Origin: Ruminococcus sp.
GTDB lineage: Bacteria; Bacillota; Clostridia; Oscillospirales; Acutalibacteraceae
Direction: 5' to 3'
Assembly: GCA_017403985.1 (NCBI GenBank)
Contig: JAFRDE010000012.1
Coordinates: forward strand, 1-64,000
DNA: 64,000 nt
The translations under genes were made by a program, and so were the position numbers. Positions 1 through 8,953 of this stretch are shown here, piece by piece. The number at the start of each line of letters is the position of its first letter. Position 1 is the first letter of the stretch. Under the pieces are notes generated by a model. It was not told the DNA's origin, made no database searches, and worked only from the letters and a program-made list of their open reading frames with translations.

Positions 1-140
1 TCTCCTTTCTTCTACAATAAGGCTTGAACATCTTTATTGTAACAGATCGGAGAGTTTTTTGTATAACTTTCGATGCGCACCCGCATAGCGGGTGGTTCTT
101 TGTACCGCTCTGGTGAGCGGCACTGTCTAAAGACATTAAC

Positions 141-169
141 AAAAGCCGGCACGGTACTGCCGTGCCGGA
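141..169 (-). terminator. Rho-independent terminator of the D,D-carboxypeptidase-like pair
   Basis: A perfect 9-bp stem (146-154 with 160-168) with a 5-nt loop is followed on the minus strand by TTTTG. It lies 9 bases past the stop codon of the gene at 178-1500. Two more short hairpins at about 78-120 have no T-run and remain unexplained. Confidence 0.8.
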
Positions 170-177
170 AATGAAGT

Positions 178-1500
178 TTATTTTTTCTTTTTATCACGTC
201 TGCGTTTCTTTGCGTAAGAGGAAGAAACGGTGACATAGACGATAAACAGTACCACGATCAGTCCTACCGCGATCAGAAACCACGGAGAAGTCAGGATCCC
301 GCGGATCGCGTCGGTCGTATACAGGATCGGGCTGACGCCAACGCTTTCGTTGGAAACCAGATTGATCTGCGTGAACGGCTCATCCTTATAATAAACGGTA
401 GCCGTCGTAACGATGTCGCCCTTATTGATCGGCGCGCTGACCGCGTCCGTGCTGTCGGGAACGATCTTGACATCCCCCTGCGAATAATCATCGGGCAGGA
501 TCACGTTGAGGTCCGTTTCCGGAACCAGCAGGATGCTTTCGGTATCCCACGCGTGGTCGATCTTCTGTTCACAGACCGGCGTATCCTTGGTCACGAGCGT
601 CACAAAGGACAGATTCAGGAAAGCCCAGCGGAACATGTTGGCAGCCTCTATCATGCAGTACTGCTCGTTTTCTTCCTTGCTTTCGTCATACGGCGCGTGC
701 AGACAGATGCACATGTAGGCGTAACCGTCATAAACGGCGTTCGCTATCAGGCATCTTCCCGCCTGCTGGGTCGAACCGTTCTTGACGCCCGTAGCGTATA
801 CATAGTAATACTCGCCGCCTCGTCCGGGATCGATCATCCAGTTGGTGGTGAAGAACGGAACGTCGTCGTCCTCTCTGGCGTAGTAGGTAGAGGTACCGCA
901 GATCTTCGAGAACAGCGGCAGACCCATCGCGTATTTGGTGATCTTATACAGGTCGCGCGCGGTGGTATAGTGATTATCGTCGTGGGTCCCGAAGGGATTG
1001 GTGAAGTGGGTATCGGTACAGCCCAGCTCCTCCGCCTTGGCGTTCATCATATCGACAAACGCTTTGACGTTGCCTTCACCGATATAATCGGCGAAAACCA
1101 TCGCCGCGTCGTGGCCGGCAGGCAGCATCATCGCGTACAGCAGGTTTTCAACCGTCAGCGTCTCGCCGACGTACCAATCCACACCGGAACAGGACATTCC
1201 CTGATTGATCACGCTGTCGATACAGCTCTGCTTGATCGGGATCTTTGTATCAAAATCATCAAAATGCTCTGCGGCGATGATATAGGTCATCACCTTGGTC
1301 AGTGCGGCGGGATAACGCTTGGCGTCGGCTTCCTTGGCGTAGACCTCCATCCCCGTATCGAGGTTGACCATCAACAGGGTGTCCGAATACTGCTCAACGT
1401 CACAGTCAAAGGTCAGAGCGGACGCCGGGACAACGGCAGTCAGCGCAAAAACCAGCGTGAGCGACAGGATAACGACAAAAAACCGAACGATTTTATTCAT
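178..1500 (-). CDS. D-alanyl-D-alanine carboxypeptidase family (S11) protein, catalytically degenerate
   Basis: The 440-residue protein has an N-terminal signal peptide/membrane segment, an S11 penicillin-binding fold and a C-terminal membrane anchor (about residues 405-427) with a Lys/Arg-rich tail, as in DacA/DacF exported peptidases that trim peptidoglycan stem peptides. The active site does not match: the SxxK box reads PAALTK (Ser replaced by Ala), the SGN box reads AGH, and the KTG box reads KNG. I therefore call it a pseudoenzyme that may still bind peptidoglycan. It begins 8 bases inside the end of the upstream paralogue (1493-2848), so the two are probably translated from one mRNA ending at the terminator at 141-169. 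Fold assignment is confident; function is unknown. Confidence 0.85.
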   Translation of the reverse strand: MNKIVRFFVVILSLTLVFALTAVVPASALTFDCDVEQYSDTLLMVNLDTGMEVYAKEADAKRYPAALTKVMTYIIAAEHFDDFDTKIPIKQSCIDSVINQGMSCSGVDWYVGETLTVENLLYAMMLPAGHDAAMVFADYIGEGNVKAFVDMMNAKAEELGCTDTHFTNPFGTHDDNHYTTARDLYKITKYAMGLPLFSKICGTSTYYAREDDDVPFFTTNWMIDPGRGGEYYYVYATGVKNGSTQQAGRCLIANAVYDGYAYMCICLHAPYDESKEENEQYCMIEAANMFRWAFLNLSFVTLVTKDTPVCEQKIDHAWDTESILLVPETDLNVILPDDYSQGDVKIVPDSTDAVSAPINKGDIVTTATVYYKDEPFTQINLVSNESVGVSPILYTTDAIRGILTSPWFLIAVGLIVVLFIVYVTVSSSYAKKRRRDKKKK

Positions 1501-2848
1501 ACGATTCGCCCTCCGATATCACAAACTCCGTCGCCTTGGTCAGAGAGCCCGTTGCTTCGGGCTTGTCGGAATTTTCGGACGCCGCTTCTACCGACGGCGT
1601 CAAGCTGTCGTCCGTCCCGTTACCGAGCGGCATCAGCTGATGATATACATAAGAGGTGAACCGTCCCATATCGGGCAGCATATCCAAGCCCTCGTCCGAG
1701 TTGACGATCAGCTGGATATCATCGATCACTTCGCCGTCATACGAAAGCGTCGCTTTGCCGACGGTCTGACCTTCGGCGATCGGCGTCATGACGGATTCGG
1801 GTATATCGAACTCATAACTGAGCTTACTCTCATCATAGTCATTGGGCAGTGTTTTGAACGCGGAATTGAACGGATGCAAATCCACCGGATACTCGCCCCA
1901 ATCGGCGGCGACGTTCACCTTTGCTATCGTATCTTCGGCGGCGATCATCTTACGGTCGGAAAGATTCAGATACGCCCATGTCGTCAGCTTTTTGACGTCG
2001 GCGTAGATATTCTCCTCGCTTTCCATCTTACCGAGCAGCCCGGCGAAAAAGTAGGTTTTTCCGCGATAGGTGGTCGTCAGCGCCATGTTCGCCCATGTCG
2101 CTTGCGTGTAAGAAATCTTCGCATCGTTGGCATAGCGGAAATAATAGGGGCTGTTTTCGTTGAGGATAGAAGCCTCGGGATAAACGGTATACTTCTCGTT
2201 TTCCGTCACGTCGTCGGTTTTCAGGCTTGCGGGGATATAAGACAGCGGATCGGCGCTCATAATCTCGTTGAAAAAGTCGTTTTTACGCACTTCCATATAG
2301 ATGGTATACAGATCGCGGCAGGTCGTATACTGATCGCTGGTATTGTCATATCCGGGGCTGACAAAGCCTGTATTCTCACATCCGAGCAGCTCGATCTTTT
2401 CATTCATCGCATCAACAAACGCCGCTCTGTCTCCGCCGGACGCCAGATCCGCCAGCGCGTATGCCGCGTCGTTTCCCGACGTCAGCATCATGATCGCCAT
2501 CAGATCCTTTGCGGTCAGTTCTTTATCGATAAACTGATTCAGCGAACCGTCGGTATGCGGCAGTGTATACGCAAAAGAACTCTCAACTTTATACGTCGCC
2601 GTATCGGGATCGGGTATCATTTCATAAGCGACCAGAAACGTCACAAGCTCGGAGAGATATCCCGCGTACCACATGTTATCCGGCTTTTGTGAAAAAACCG
2701 TGGTATTGGTATCAACGTTGATCAGCAGCATGTCGGCGGTAGTGGTTTCTATGACGTTTTCAAAGGATGACGCAGGAATCACAAAGATGCTGACAAATAT
2801 TGCAAAAATCAGCACGACAGATATCAAAAATTTTATCCTTTTATTCAT
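1493..2848 (-). CDS. D-alanyl-D-alanine carboxypeptidase family (S11) protein, second degenerate paralogue
   Basis: The 451-residue protein has a signal peptide (residues about 1-30) and the same S11 layout as its neighbour. Its conserved blocks align as MLTSGNDA (SxN box kept) and an asymmetric remnant of SxxK that reads GYLSEL, so both the nucleophile Ser and the Lys base are gone. The KTG box reads AKIS. Unlike its neighbour it has no C-terminal membrane anchor and ends in a Ser/Thr/Glu-rich tail, so it may be released or held only by the N-terminal segment. It is the first gene of an overlapping two-gene unit. Two adjacent inactive paralogues suggest a structural or sensing role in the wall. 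This is inference. Confidence 0.82.
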   Translation of the reverse strand: MNKRIKFLISVVLIFAIFVSIFVIPASSFENVIETTTADMLLINVDTNTTVFSQKPDNMWYAGYLSELVTFLVAYEMIPDPDTATYKVESSFAYTLPHTDGSLNQFIDKELTAKDLMAIMMLTSGNDAAYALADLASGGDRAAFVDAMNEKIELLGCENTGFVSPGYDNTSDQYTTCRDLYTIYMEVRKNDFFNEIMSADPLSYIPASLKTDDVTENEKYTVYPEASILNENSPYYFRYANDAKISYTQATWANMALTTTYRGKTYFFAGLLGKMESEENIYADVKKLTTWAYLNLSDRKMIAAEDTIAKVNVAADWGEYPVDLHPFNSAFKTLPNDYDESKLSYEFDIPESVMTPIAEGQTVGKATLSYDGEVIDDIQLIVNSDEGLDMLPDMGRFTSYVYHQLMPLGNGTDDSLTPSVEAASENSDKPEATGSLTKATEFVISEGESYE

Positions 2849-2985
2849 AGCATTTCCTTAAACAGTATGTTATAATTGCTTTGAAGAACTAAACTAATTC
2901 CTCATATTCGTGTTTATTGTACACTATTTATCGAGGGATATCAATGACAAAACTGTAAATTTACCGAGATTTTTGGAGGAACATT

Positions 2986-3633
2986 TTGATATATATCACA
3001 GGAGACACGCACGGCGACATCGAAATCTTCAATGAAAGGCGCTTAGGACACCTCAAAAAGGGTGATACGCTGATCATCACGGGAGATTTCGGATTCATCT
3101 GGGATAATTCTAAAGCAGAATTAAAGAACCTGAAAAAGCTCGAAAAGAAGAAGTTCGACATTCTCTTTGTCGAAGGCGCACATGAAAACTTTGAGCTGCT
3201 CAAAGCGTATGAGGAAGTACCGCTCCACGGCGGAACAGCTCGTAAGATCGCCGACAACATCTATTGTCTGAACCGCGGCGAGCTGTACTCCATCGAGGAT
3301 AAGATCATTTTCGCTCTCGGCGGCGGGCTGCCTCCGGAAGCCGACGAAACGCAGGGAGCGCCGTCGATGCCGACAGACGAAGAGCTCGAATACGCCGTCG
3401 TCAATATCGAAGAACAGCACAGGCGCGTCGATCTGATCATCACCCACGAAGCGCCCGCCTCCGTCAAGCGGCTCATCGACCGCGGCGCGTATATCAACGA
3501 CCTGAATATCTTCCTCGACACGGTCATGCACAACACGCGCTATGAAAAATGGTATTTCGGCAGTCTGCACGAGGACAGACCCGTCAGCGATAATCTGATC
3601 TGCGTGTTTGAGGAAGTACACAAGTTTGGATAA
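2986..3633 (+). CDS. Calcineurin-like metallophosphoesterase
   Basis: The 215-residue protein opens with the metallophosphoesterase signature GDTHGD and then GDFGFIWD, the D-x-H and GD metal-binding blocks. The third block, usually GNHE, appears as GAHENF, and a late THEAP block supplies a His ligand. The start is TTG at 2986, chosen because TTTTGGAGGAAC places a strong ribosome site 6 bases upstream and the protein begins exactly at the family's first strand. The substrate cannot be told from sequence. It is transcribed alone, opposite to its neighbours, and ends at the hairpin at 3711-3750. Confidence 0.85.
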   Translation: MIYITGDTHGDIEIFNERRLGHLKKGDTLIITGDFGFIWDNSKAELKNLKKLEKKKFDILFVEGAHENFELLKAYEEVPLHGGTARKIADNIYCLNRGELYSIEDKIIFALGGGLPPEADETQGAPSMPTDEELEYAVVNIEEQHRRVDLIITHEAPASVKRLIDRGAYINDLNIFLDTVMHNTRYEKWYFGSLHEDRPVSDNLICVFEEVHKFG

Positions 3634-3829
3634 TGGATAATGGTGAATGGCGAAGGGCGGGACACCCGCACCCGATTTATATAATTATCAGAAAACGATT
3701 ATTACAGAAAAATGCTCATGGCTTTTCAAAGAGTCATGAGCATTATTATTTGCATTATTTATTTCAATCAAAAACGCGTCAGCGTTTCCCAAAACCCTTC
3801 ACCCTTCACTATCACCATTCACCAAAATC
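3634..3829. repeat. Composite intergenic repeat: short tandem arms around a GC palindrome core
   Basis: The left arm (GGATAATGGTGAATGG) begins at the stop codon of the metallophosphoesterase gene. The right arm (CTTCACCCTTCACTATCACC and onward) runs to the stop codon of recG. Between them are the core pieces GGGCGGGACACCCGCACCCG and AACGCGTCAGCGTTTCCC. The same core with different arms recurs at 26596-26757, so this is a dispersed element and not a regulatory site of either gene. Confidence 0.7.
3711..3750 (+). terminator. Terminator-like hairpin after the metallophosphoesterase gene
   Basis: AATGCTCATG (3711-3720) pairs with CATGAGCATT (3734-3743), extended by CTTT/AAAG inside the loop, and is followed by ATTATTTG. 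The T-run is interrupted, so efficiency is uncertain. Confidence 0.6.
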
Positions 3830-5870
3830 AGTTCATCGTGTTTTCCGTCGTTTCAAACAGCTTGCGGATCTTGGCGCGCAGCGGTCTGAGGGCTTCGTCG
3901 CTCAGATCGGGCGACGTCCTCAGGATACTTTCTGCCGCCTCCTGACTTTGGGCGAGCGTTTCGGTATCGGAAAAGTCGGCGATACTCAGCTGCGGCAGAC
4001 CGTGCTGACGGTTGCCGAAGAAGTCGCCGGGGCCTCTCAGCTTCAGATCCATGTCCGCGATCTCGAAGCCGTTGTTGGTACGGCACATCACGCCGAGGCG
4101 CTGTTCCGTACTCTCGCCCTGATTGTCGGACACGAGGATGCAGTAACTCTTGTGCTCTCCCCTGCCGACGCGTCCGCGCAGCTGATGGAGTGTGGAAAGT
4201 CCGAACCGCTCGGCGTTCTCTATCATCATCACGGTGGCGTTCTTCACGTCGACGCCGACCTCCACCACCGTTGTGGATACCAGAATGGATATCTCATTCG
4301 CGGCGAACTGCGCCATCACTTTTTCCTTATCCTTCGCCTTCATCTTGCCGTGCAGGATGCCGACGGATATATCGCGGAAAGGTCCCAGCATCAGCTCGGC
4401 GGCGTAATCGTTGGCGTTCTGCAGTTCGTCGACGCCCTCGCTCTCTTCGACCAGGGGACAGACGATATAGCACTGTCTGCCCTCTTCGACCTGCTTTTTG
4501 AGGAAGCCCAGCGCCCTGTCGCGCTTATCCGTTCCGATGAAGTATGTCTCGACCTCGGTGCGACCGGGCGGCAGCTCATCGATGATCGTGATATCCAGAT
4601 CGCCGTAGATGATCAGACCGAGGGTACGCGGGATGGGCGTCGCGGACAGGACCAGCACATGCGGATGCTCGCCCTTGGACGCGAGACGCGCTCGCTGCGC
4701 AACGCCGAAGCGGTGCTGTTCATCGGTGATCGCACAGCCTAATTTCGCGAACACGGTACTTTCGCTGACCAGCGCGTGTGTGCCGATCACGATATCGCTC
4801 TCGCCGCTTTCGATGCGCGCGCGGGCTTTTCTTTTTTCCGCCGCGGTCATCGAACCGGTCAGCAGTTCGACGCGGACGTCCGTATCGGCGAACATCTTCC
4901 GGAATGTTTCATAATGCTGCTGCGCCAGTATCTCGGTAGGAGCCATAAATGCCGCCTGACAGCCGTTTTTCACGGTATGATAGCATACAGCGGCACAGAC
5001 GGCGGTCTTGCCCGAGCCGACGTCGCCCTGGATCAGACGGTTCATCGGCGAAGGCTTATCGCGCATATCGGCAACGCAGTCGCCGACAGCCCTCTGCTGG
5101 GCTCCCGTCAATGTAAACGGCAGCTTTTCAATAAACTCAGCCGTATAATCATCGCAAAAATGCATCGCCGTCTGCTCGTGCGACTGCGATTTCATCAGCC
5201 GCATACCGAGGTTAAGCGTCAGCAGTTCTTCAAAGATCAGGCGGCGGCGCGCCGTCTCCATCGCCTGCAGATCGGCGGGAAAATGGACGTTATTCAGCGC
5301 GAAGGACAGCGGACACAGATCATAACGCTGTAAAGCATCAGCAGGCAGCGGATCGCGGATCTCTGCGGGGAGCATCGAAAGCGCTTCCTTCGCCGCGCGG
5401 ATCATCATGTGGTTGTTCAGTCCCGCTGTCAAATGATAGACCGGGGTGATCGTCTCGGAGTCCGTCAGCTTATTGAACTCCGGCGACACCATCTGATAGC
5501 CGTATTTATCATAGGCGACTCTGCCCATGAACAGGTATTCCTCGCCGTAACGGAGCATGGAAGAGATATATTTGTTGTTGAAAAAGACCAGATTCAGGTA
5601 ACCGGTGTCGTCGCAGACGCTCAGCTTCGCCATCGTGCGGCCGCCGGAGATACGGATATTGTTGACGGGAGTCGCTACCTTTGCCCTGACGACGCAGTTT
5701 TCATCAGGCTGCAGCTCGGCGATCGGGGTCGTTGCCGACCAGTTATCGTAGGAGCGCGGATAATAGGTGATCATATCGCCGACGGTCTCGATACCGAGCT
5801 TACGGAACAAAGCGGCACGCTTCTCCCCTATGCCGCTGAGTTTTGTGATCGGAACTTCATATAAGGACAT
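3828..5870 (-). CDS. recG: ATP-dependent DNA helicase RecG
   Basis: The 680-residue protein has the normal length for Firmicutes RecG. Residues about 1-150 form the N-terminal wedge/OB region that grips branched DNA. The helicase core follows, with Walker A GDVGSGKT, the variant Walker B box DEQHRFG that marks RecG, SATPIPRT (motif III) and the C-terminal QLRGRVGRG (motif VI). RecG regresses stalled replication forks and processes Holliday junctions in the cytoplasm. The start ATG at 5870 is preceded by an AGGTGG-type ribosome site. It appears to be transcribed alone, and its stop codon abuts a repeat element. Confidence 0.97.
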   Translation of the reverse strand: MSLYEVPITKLSGIGEKRAALFRKLGIETVGDMITYYPRSYDNWSATTPIAELQPDENCVVRAKVATPVNNIRISGGRTMAKLSVCDDTGYLNLVFFNNKYISSMLRYGEEYLFMGRVAYDKYGYQMVSPEFNKLTDSETITPVYHLTAGLNNHMMIRAAKEALSMLPAEIRDPLPADALQRYDLCPLSFALNNVHFPADLQAMETARRRLIFEELLTLNLGMRLMKSQSHEQTAMHFCDDYTAEFIEKLPFTLTGAQQRAVGDCVADMRDKPSPMNRLIQGDVGSGKTAVCAAVCYHTVKNGCQAAFMAPTEILAQQHYETFRKMFADTDVRVELLTGSMTAAEKRKARARIESGESDIVIGTHALVSESTVFAKLGCAITDEQHRFGVAQRARLASKGEHPHVLVLSATPIPRTLGLIIYGDLDITIIDELPPGRTEVETYFIGTDKRDRALGFLKKQVEEGRQCYIVCPLVEESEGVDELQNANDYAAELMLGPFRDISVGILHGKMKAKDKEKVMAQFAANEISILVSTTVVEVGVDVKNATVMMIENAERFGLSTLHQLRGRVGRGEHKSYCILVSDNQGESTEQRLGVMCRTNNGFEIADMDLKLRGPGDFFGNRQHGLPQLSIADFSDTETLAQSQEAAESILRTSPDLSDEALRPLRAKIRKLFETTENTMN

Positions 5871-5887
5871 GGCGCACCACCTTTCTG

Positions 5888-5971
5888 TTAATGAGGAATC
5901 AGGAATGAGGAATTAAAATGAAAACGGAACCATCCGTTATCCAGTGACCAGTGACCAGTGACCAGTTATAT
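5888..5971. repeat. Heptamer-type tandem repeats upstream of recG
   Basis: AATGAGGAATCAGGAATGAGGAATT is followed, after a spacer, by three copies of CAGTGAC ending CCAGTTATA. These are the same short tandem units that flank genes elsewhere in the window. The 5871-6251 gap holds no gene that I can support. Confidence 0.65.
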
Positions 5972-6060
5972 TATACTCTTATCGAACATATATGTCAATC
6001 GTTTGATGATGATTCATCATACAATTATTCAAACAAAAAATGAAATGATATGAAGTCGGC

Positions 6061-6160
6061 ATGTTTGTCATTGTCATTGTCATTATCTTTTTCTTTGTCT
6101 TTTATATTTATCTTTGTATTTGTCTTGGCTTGTTTTGCTTACATTTGGTTGTTTTGGTTG
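6061..6160. repeat. T-rich low-complexity tract with TTGTCA hexamers
   Basis: Three tandem TGTCAT units give way to a long run built from TTTGTC, TTTATC and TTGG steps. It can be read as an open frame of Val/Ile/Phe, but composition alone explains that. It lies between the recG leader and the terminator of the FakA-like gene. Confidence 0.5.
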
Positions 6161-6169
6161 TATCAAATC

Positions 6170-6199
6170 AAAAAGGCTGCTCTCTACGGAACAGCCTTA
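6170..6199 (-). terminator. Terminator of the DAK2/FakA-like gene
   Basis: On the minus strand AAGGCTG pairs with CAGCCTT around a 12-nt loop, followed by TTTTGATT. It is located about 55 bases past the stop codon at 6252. Confidence 0.7.
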
Positions 6200-6251
6200 T
6201 CATTATTTTGATTATTTCGTGTCGTGACGTCCTGTCACGCCTCGCAACAGC

Positions 6252-7928
6252 TTATTCTACGCTGAAGATGTAGTAGTAGATCGGCTGATCGCCCTTGATG
6301 TAGGTGATATCGACCTGATCGGCGAACTTGTTCTCGAGCATTTCGACCGCCTCGGCAGCCTCTTCCTCGCTCACGCCCTCGCCGGAAATCAGGGTCACAA
6401 AGGACATATCTCTGTTGATCATGGACTTCGCGAGCTTATACAGCGCTCTGTTGGGAGAAGAAGAAGTAACGGTAAGCTTACCGTTGTCGAGACCGATGAT
6501 CTCACCCTCTTTGATCCTGCGCGCGCCGAACTCGGAATCACGAGCCGCAAAGGTGACCTGACCGGTAGCGACATTCTTCGCCGCCTGCTTCATGTTATAC
6601 ACGTTGGTATCGGCGTCACAGTCGGGGTCGAAGACCAGCATCGCGGATAAGCCCTGCGGGATGGTACGGGTCGGAACGATAATGACCTCTCTGTCCTCGA
6701 CAAGAGCAACGGTCTGCTCGGCAGCCATGATGATGTTCTTGTTGTTGGGCAGAACAAAGACCTTCTTCGCGGGGGTAGCGAGTACCGCCTCGAGGATATC
6801 GTCGGTGGAGGGGTTCATGCTCTGACCGCCGGATACGACGTTCAGGCATCCAAGCTCGTTAAAGAGGTTGCACAGACCCTCGCCGGCAGCGACGGCGACA
6901 AAGCCGAATTCCTCGGTAGGCTCGGCGATGACGGGCTCAGCCTTTTTCTCGGTCTTAGCCTTCGCCTTTTCGTTGTCTTCCTTCGCCTTCTTGTGCTGTT
7001 CCTTCATATTTTCGATCTTGACAGTCAGGAGCGAGCCGTAAGTAAGACCGTGCTGCAGCGCGTTGCCGGGCTGTTCGGTATGTACATGGACCTTGATGAT
7101 CTCATCGTCGGCTACCAGAACGATGCTGTCGCCGATGGTCTCAAGATACAGACGCAGGTCGTTGGGATCCTCTTCTACTTCGGGATCTCTGCCTACGATG
7201 AACTCGGTGCAGTAAGTAAAGTTGATGACCTGATCAAACTCAGCCGCTGCGGAGCGGAAGAAATCGTCGTCATTCTCTTTCTCATACGCTTCTTCGCTGT
7301 ACTCGACAACAACGCCGTCGCGGATCACGGAGAGCATACCTTCGAAGATGGTCAGGATCCCCTTGCCGCCGGCGTCGACTACGCCCGCCTTCTTCAGGAC
7401 GGGGAGCATCTCGGGAGTCTGCTCCAGCGCGTCGAGAGAAGCGTCGCAGACGATCTCCCACAGAACAGCGGGATCATCCTCGGTCTCGAGCGCTTCAAGA
7501 CCAGCCTCATAACCCATGCGGGCTACGGTAAGGATGGTGCCCTCGGTGGGCTTGGTGACAGCGTTGTACGCCGCCTCTACGCCCAGACCCAGCGCATGGA
7601 TCAGATCGGCGCCCGTCGCCTCAGCCTTGCCCTCGAGTCCCTTGGAGATGCCGCGGAACAAGAGAGAGGTGATAACGCCGGAGTTGCCGCGCGCGCCGCG
7701 AAGCATCGCGGAAGCGGTCAGCTTGGACACCTCGGCGACGTCGCCCGCCTCGGCGTTCTTCAGCGCTTCGGCTGCCGCGACGATCGTCATAGACATATTG
7801 GTACCTGTATCGCCGTCAGGCACAGGGAAAATGTTAAGATCGTTGATTCTGGCTTTGATGGACGAAATATTATTCGCGCCTGAAATAATAGCCTGTTTTA
7901 AAGTTTCACCATTCATCATTGGTAACAC
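6252..7928 (-). CDS. fakA: DAK2 domain protein, fatty acid kinase FakA/YloV-like
   Basis: The 558-residue protein matches the YloV/FakA architecture: an N-terminal DhaL (DAK2) nucleotide-binding domain (residues about 1-205) with NIFPVPDGDTGTNM and RGARGNSG blocks, a middle domain, and a C-terminal domain containing the LPNNKN block. FakA phosphorylates fatty acids held by a FakB partner so that they enter phospholipid synthesis. No fakB or asp23 gene is seen next to it, although asp23 often precedes yloV in Firmicutes. A charged Lys/Glu linker (about residues 307-330) separates the domains. The ATG at 7928 follows an AAGGATGTG ribosome site. Confidence 0.9.
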   Translation of the reverse strand: MLPMMNGETLKQAIISGANNISSIKARINDLNIFPVPDGDTGTNMSMTIVAAAEALKNAEAGDVAEVSKLTASAMLRGARGNSGVITSLLFRGISKGLEGKAEATGADLIHALGLGVEAAYNAVTKPTEGTILTVARMGYEAGLEALETEDDPAVLWEIVCDASLDALEQTPEMLPVLKKAGVVDAGGKGILTIFEGMLSVIRDGVVVEYSEEAYEKENDDDFFRSAAAEFDQVINFTYCTEFIVGRDPEVEEDPNDLRLYLETIGDSIVLVADDEIIKVHVHTEQPGNALQHGLTYGSLLTVKIENMKEQHKKAKEDNEKAKAKTEKKAEPVIAEPTEEFGFVAVAAGEGLCNLFNELGCLNVVSGGQSMNPSTDDILEAVLATPAKKVFVLPNNKNIIMAAEQTVALVEDREVIIVPTRTIPQGLSAMLVFDPDCDADTNVYNMKQAAKNVATGQVTFAARDSEFGARRIKEGEIIGLDNGKLTVTSSSPNRALYKLAKSMINRDMSFVTLISGEGVSEEEAAEAVEMLENKFADQVDITYIKGDQPIYYYIFSVE

Positions 7929-8066
7929 ATCCTTTAGTCTTAGCCGCCGTAATAAAGCCGAAGCCCGGCAACAAAAATTCTAATAGTTACAAACTTGTAT
8001 TATTATACACTAATTTGCCGTAATTATCAAGCACTTTGTATACAAAAAAGAATAATAATTTCAGAA

Positions 8067-8840
8067 TTATATTAGTTCAAATGACTGTGCAGCGGTACAT
8101 CTGCCGCTGCCGCGGTCGATATCGAACACGACGCAGTTGAGTTTACACGCTCCGTCGGCAAGCTCGAACCGCTCCGGAAGCTGGGTGGTGAAGCGGCGCA
8201 GGATGATATCCTTCTTCACGCCCAAAATACTGTCGATCACGCCCGTCATGCCGACGTCGGTGATATAGCCGGTACCGTTCGGAAGCACGGCAGCGTCGGC
8301 GGTCATCACATGGGTATGGGTGCCGAACACAGCGGAGACCCTGCCGTCGAGATAAAATCCCATCGCGCGCTTCTCGGAGGTCATCTCTCCGTGGAAATCG
8401 ACGATGATGATCTTCGCGTCGATCTCTTTGAGAATACGGTCGGCGGCGGTAAAGGGATTTTCGAGGGTCGCGTCCATCCCCTGCTGTGCCATCAGATTGA
8501 TCACGCCGACGGAGGTAAAGCCCATATCGACGACAGCCCATCCCCTGCCGGGCGTCGTGGACGACGGGTAGTTGGCGGGTCGGATGATATTCGGATTCTC
8601 ATCGAGGTAGGGATAGACCTCTCTGCGGCGGAAGCTGTGGTTGCCGAGGGTAATGAAATCCACGCCGGAGGTAAAGAGGTGGTCGGCGGACTTGGGCGTG
8701 ATGCCGTTGCCGTCCGAAGAATTCTCGCCGTTGCAGATAACGAAATCGATCTGCTGCTGACGCTTGAAATAAGGCAGATGCTGCCGCAGGAAGGCACAGC
8801 CCACCGAGCCGACAACGTCGCCGATACACATAATGCGCAT
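8067..8840 (-). CDS. ymdB: YmdB family metallophosphoesterase (TIGR00282 type)
   Basis: The 257-residue protein has the expected length and begins MRIMCIGDVVGSVG, the D-based first metal block of YmdB. Further blocks are NGENSSDGNGI, LGNHSF, DFHGEMTSEK and GTHTHVMTAD, which supply the His/Asp/Glu dinuclear metal site. In Bacillus YmdB is a 2',3'-cyclic nucleotide phosphodiesterase that affects biofilm and sporulation choices. It often lies near rny; no rny is seen here. The preceding 138-base gap (7929-8066) holds only A+T-rich sequence. Confidence 0.93.
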   Translation of the reverse strand: MRIMCIGDVVGSVGCAFLRQHLPYFKRQQQIDFVICNGENSSDGNGITPKSADHLFTSGVDFITLGNHSFRRREVYPYLDENPNIIRPANYPSSTTPGRGWAVVDMGFTSVGVINLMAQQGMDATLENPFTAADRILKEIDAKIIIVDFHGEMTSEKRAMGFYLDGRVSAVFGTHTHVMTADAAVLPNGTGYITDVGMTGVIDSILGVKKDIILRRFTTQLPERFELADGACKLNCVVFDIDRGSGRCTAAQSFELI

Positions 8841-8904
8841 AAAATCATCTTTCTATGTTTGAGATAGGGACAGTATATCACATAAAGCGAATAATTACAA
8901 GAAG

Positions 8905-8953
8905 CAACCTTGATGGAACTCCTCACTCCTCACTCCTAACTTCTAACTCCTCA
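8905..8953. repeat. CTCCTCACT heptamer-like repeat reaching into the yqfD stop codon
   Basis: Units ACTCCTCACTCCTCACTCC and TAACTTCTAACTCCTCACTC run directly into the TCA that is the reverse complement of the yqfD stop codon. The last two or three codons of yqfD therefore lie at the repeat edge. Confidence 0.6.

Noticed and set aside
553-2692. Long open frames on the plus strand over 553-1659 and 1364-2692
   Set aside because: They run antisense to the two D,D-carboxypeptidase-like genes, have Arg/His/Gly-rich composition from reverse-strand codon bias, and no ribosome site.
6061-6273. Open frame of 70 residues rich in Val, Ile and Phe
   Set aside because: Explained by the TTGTCA/TTTGTC low-complexity tract; no ribosome site and it runs through the terminator at 6170.
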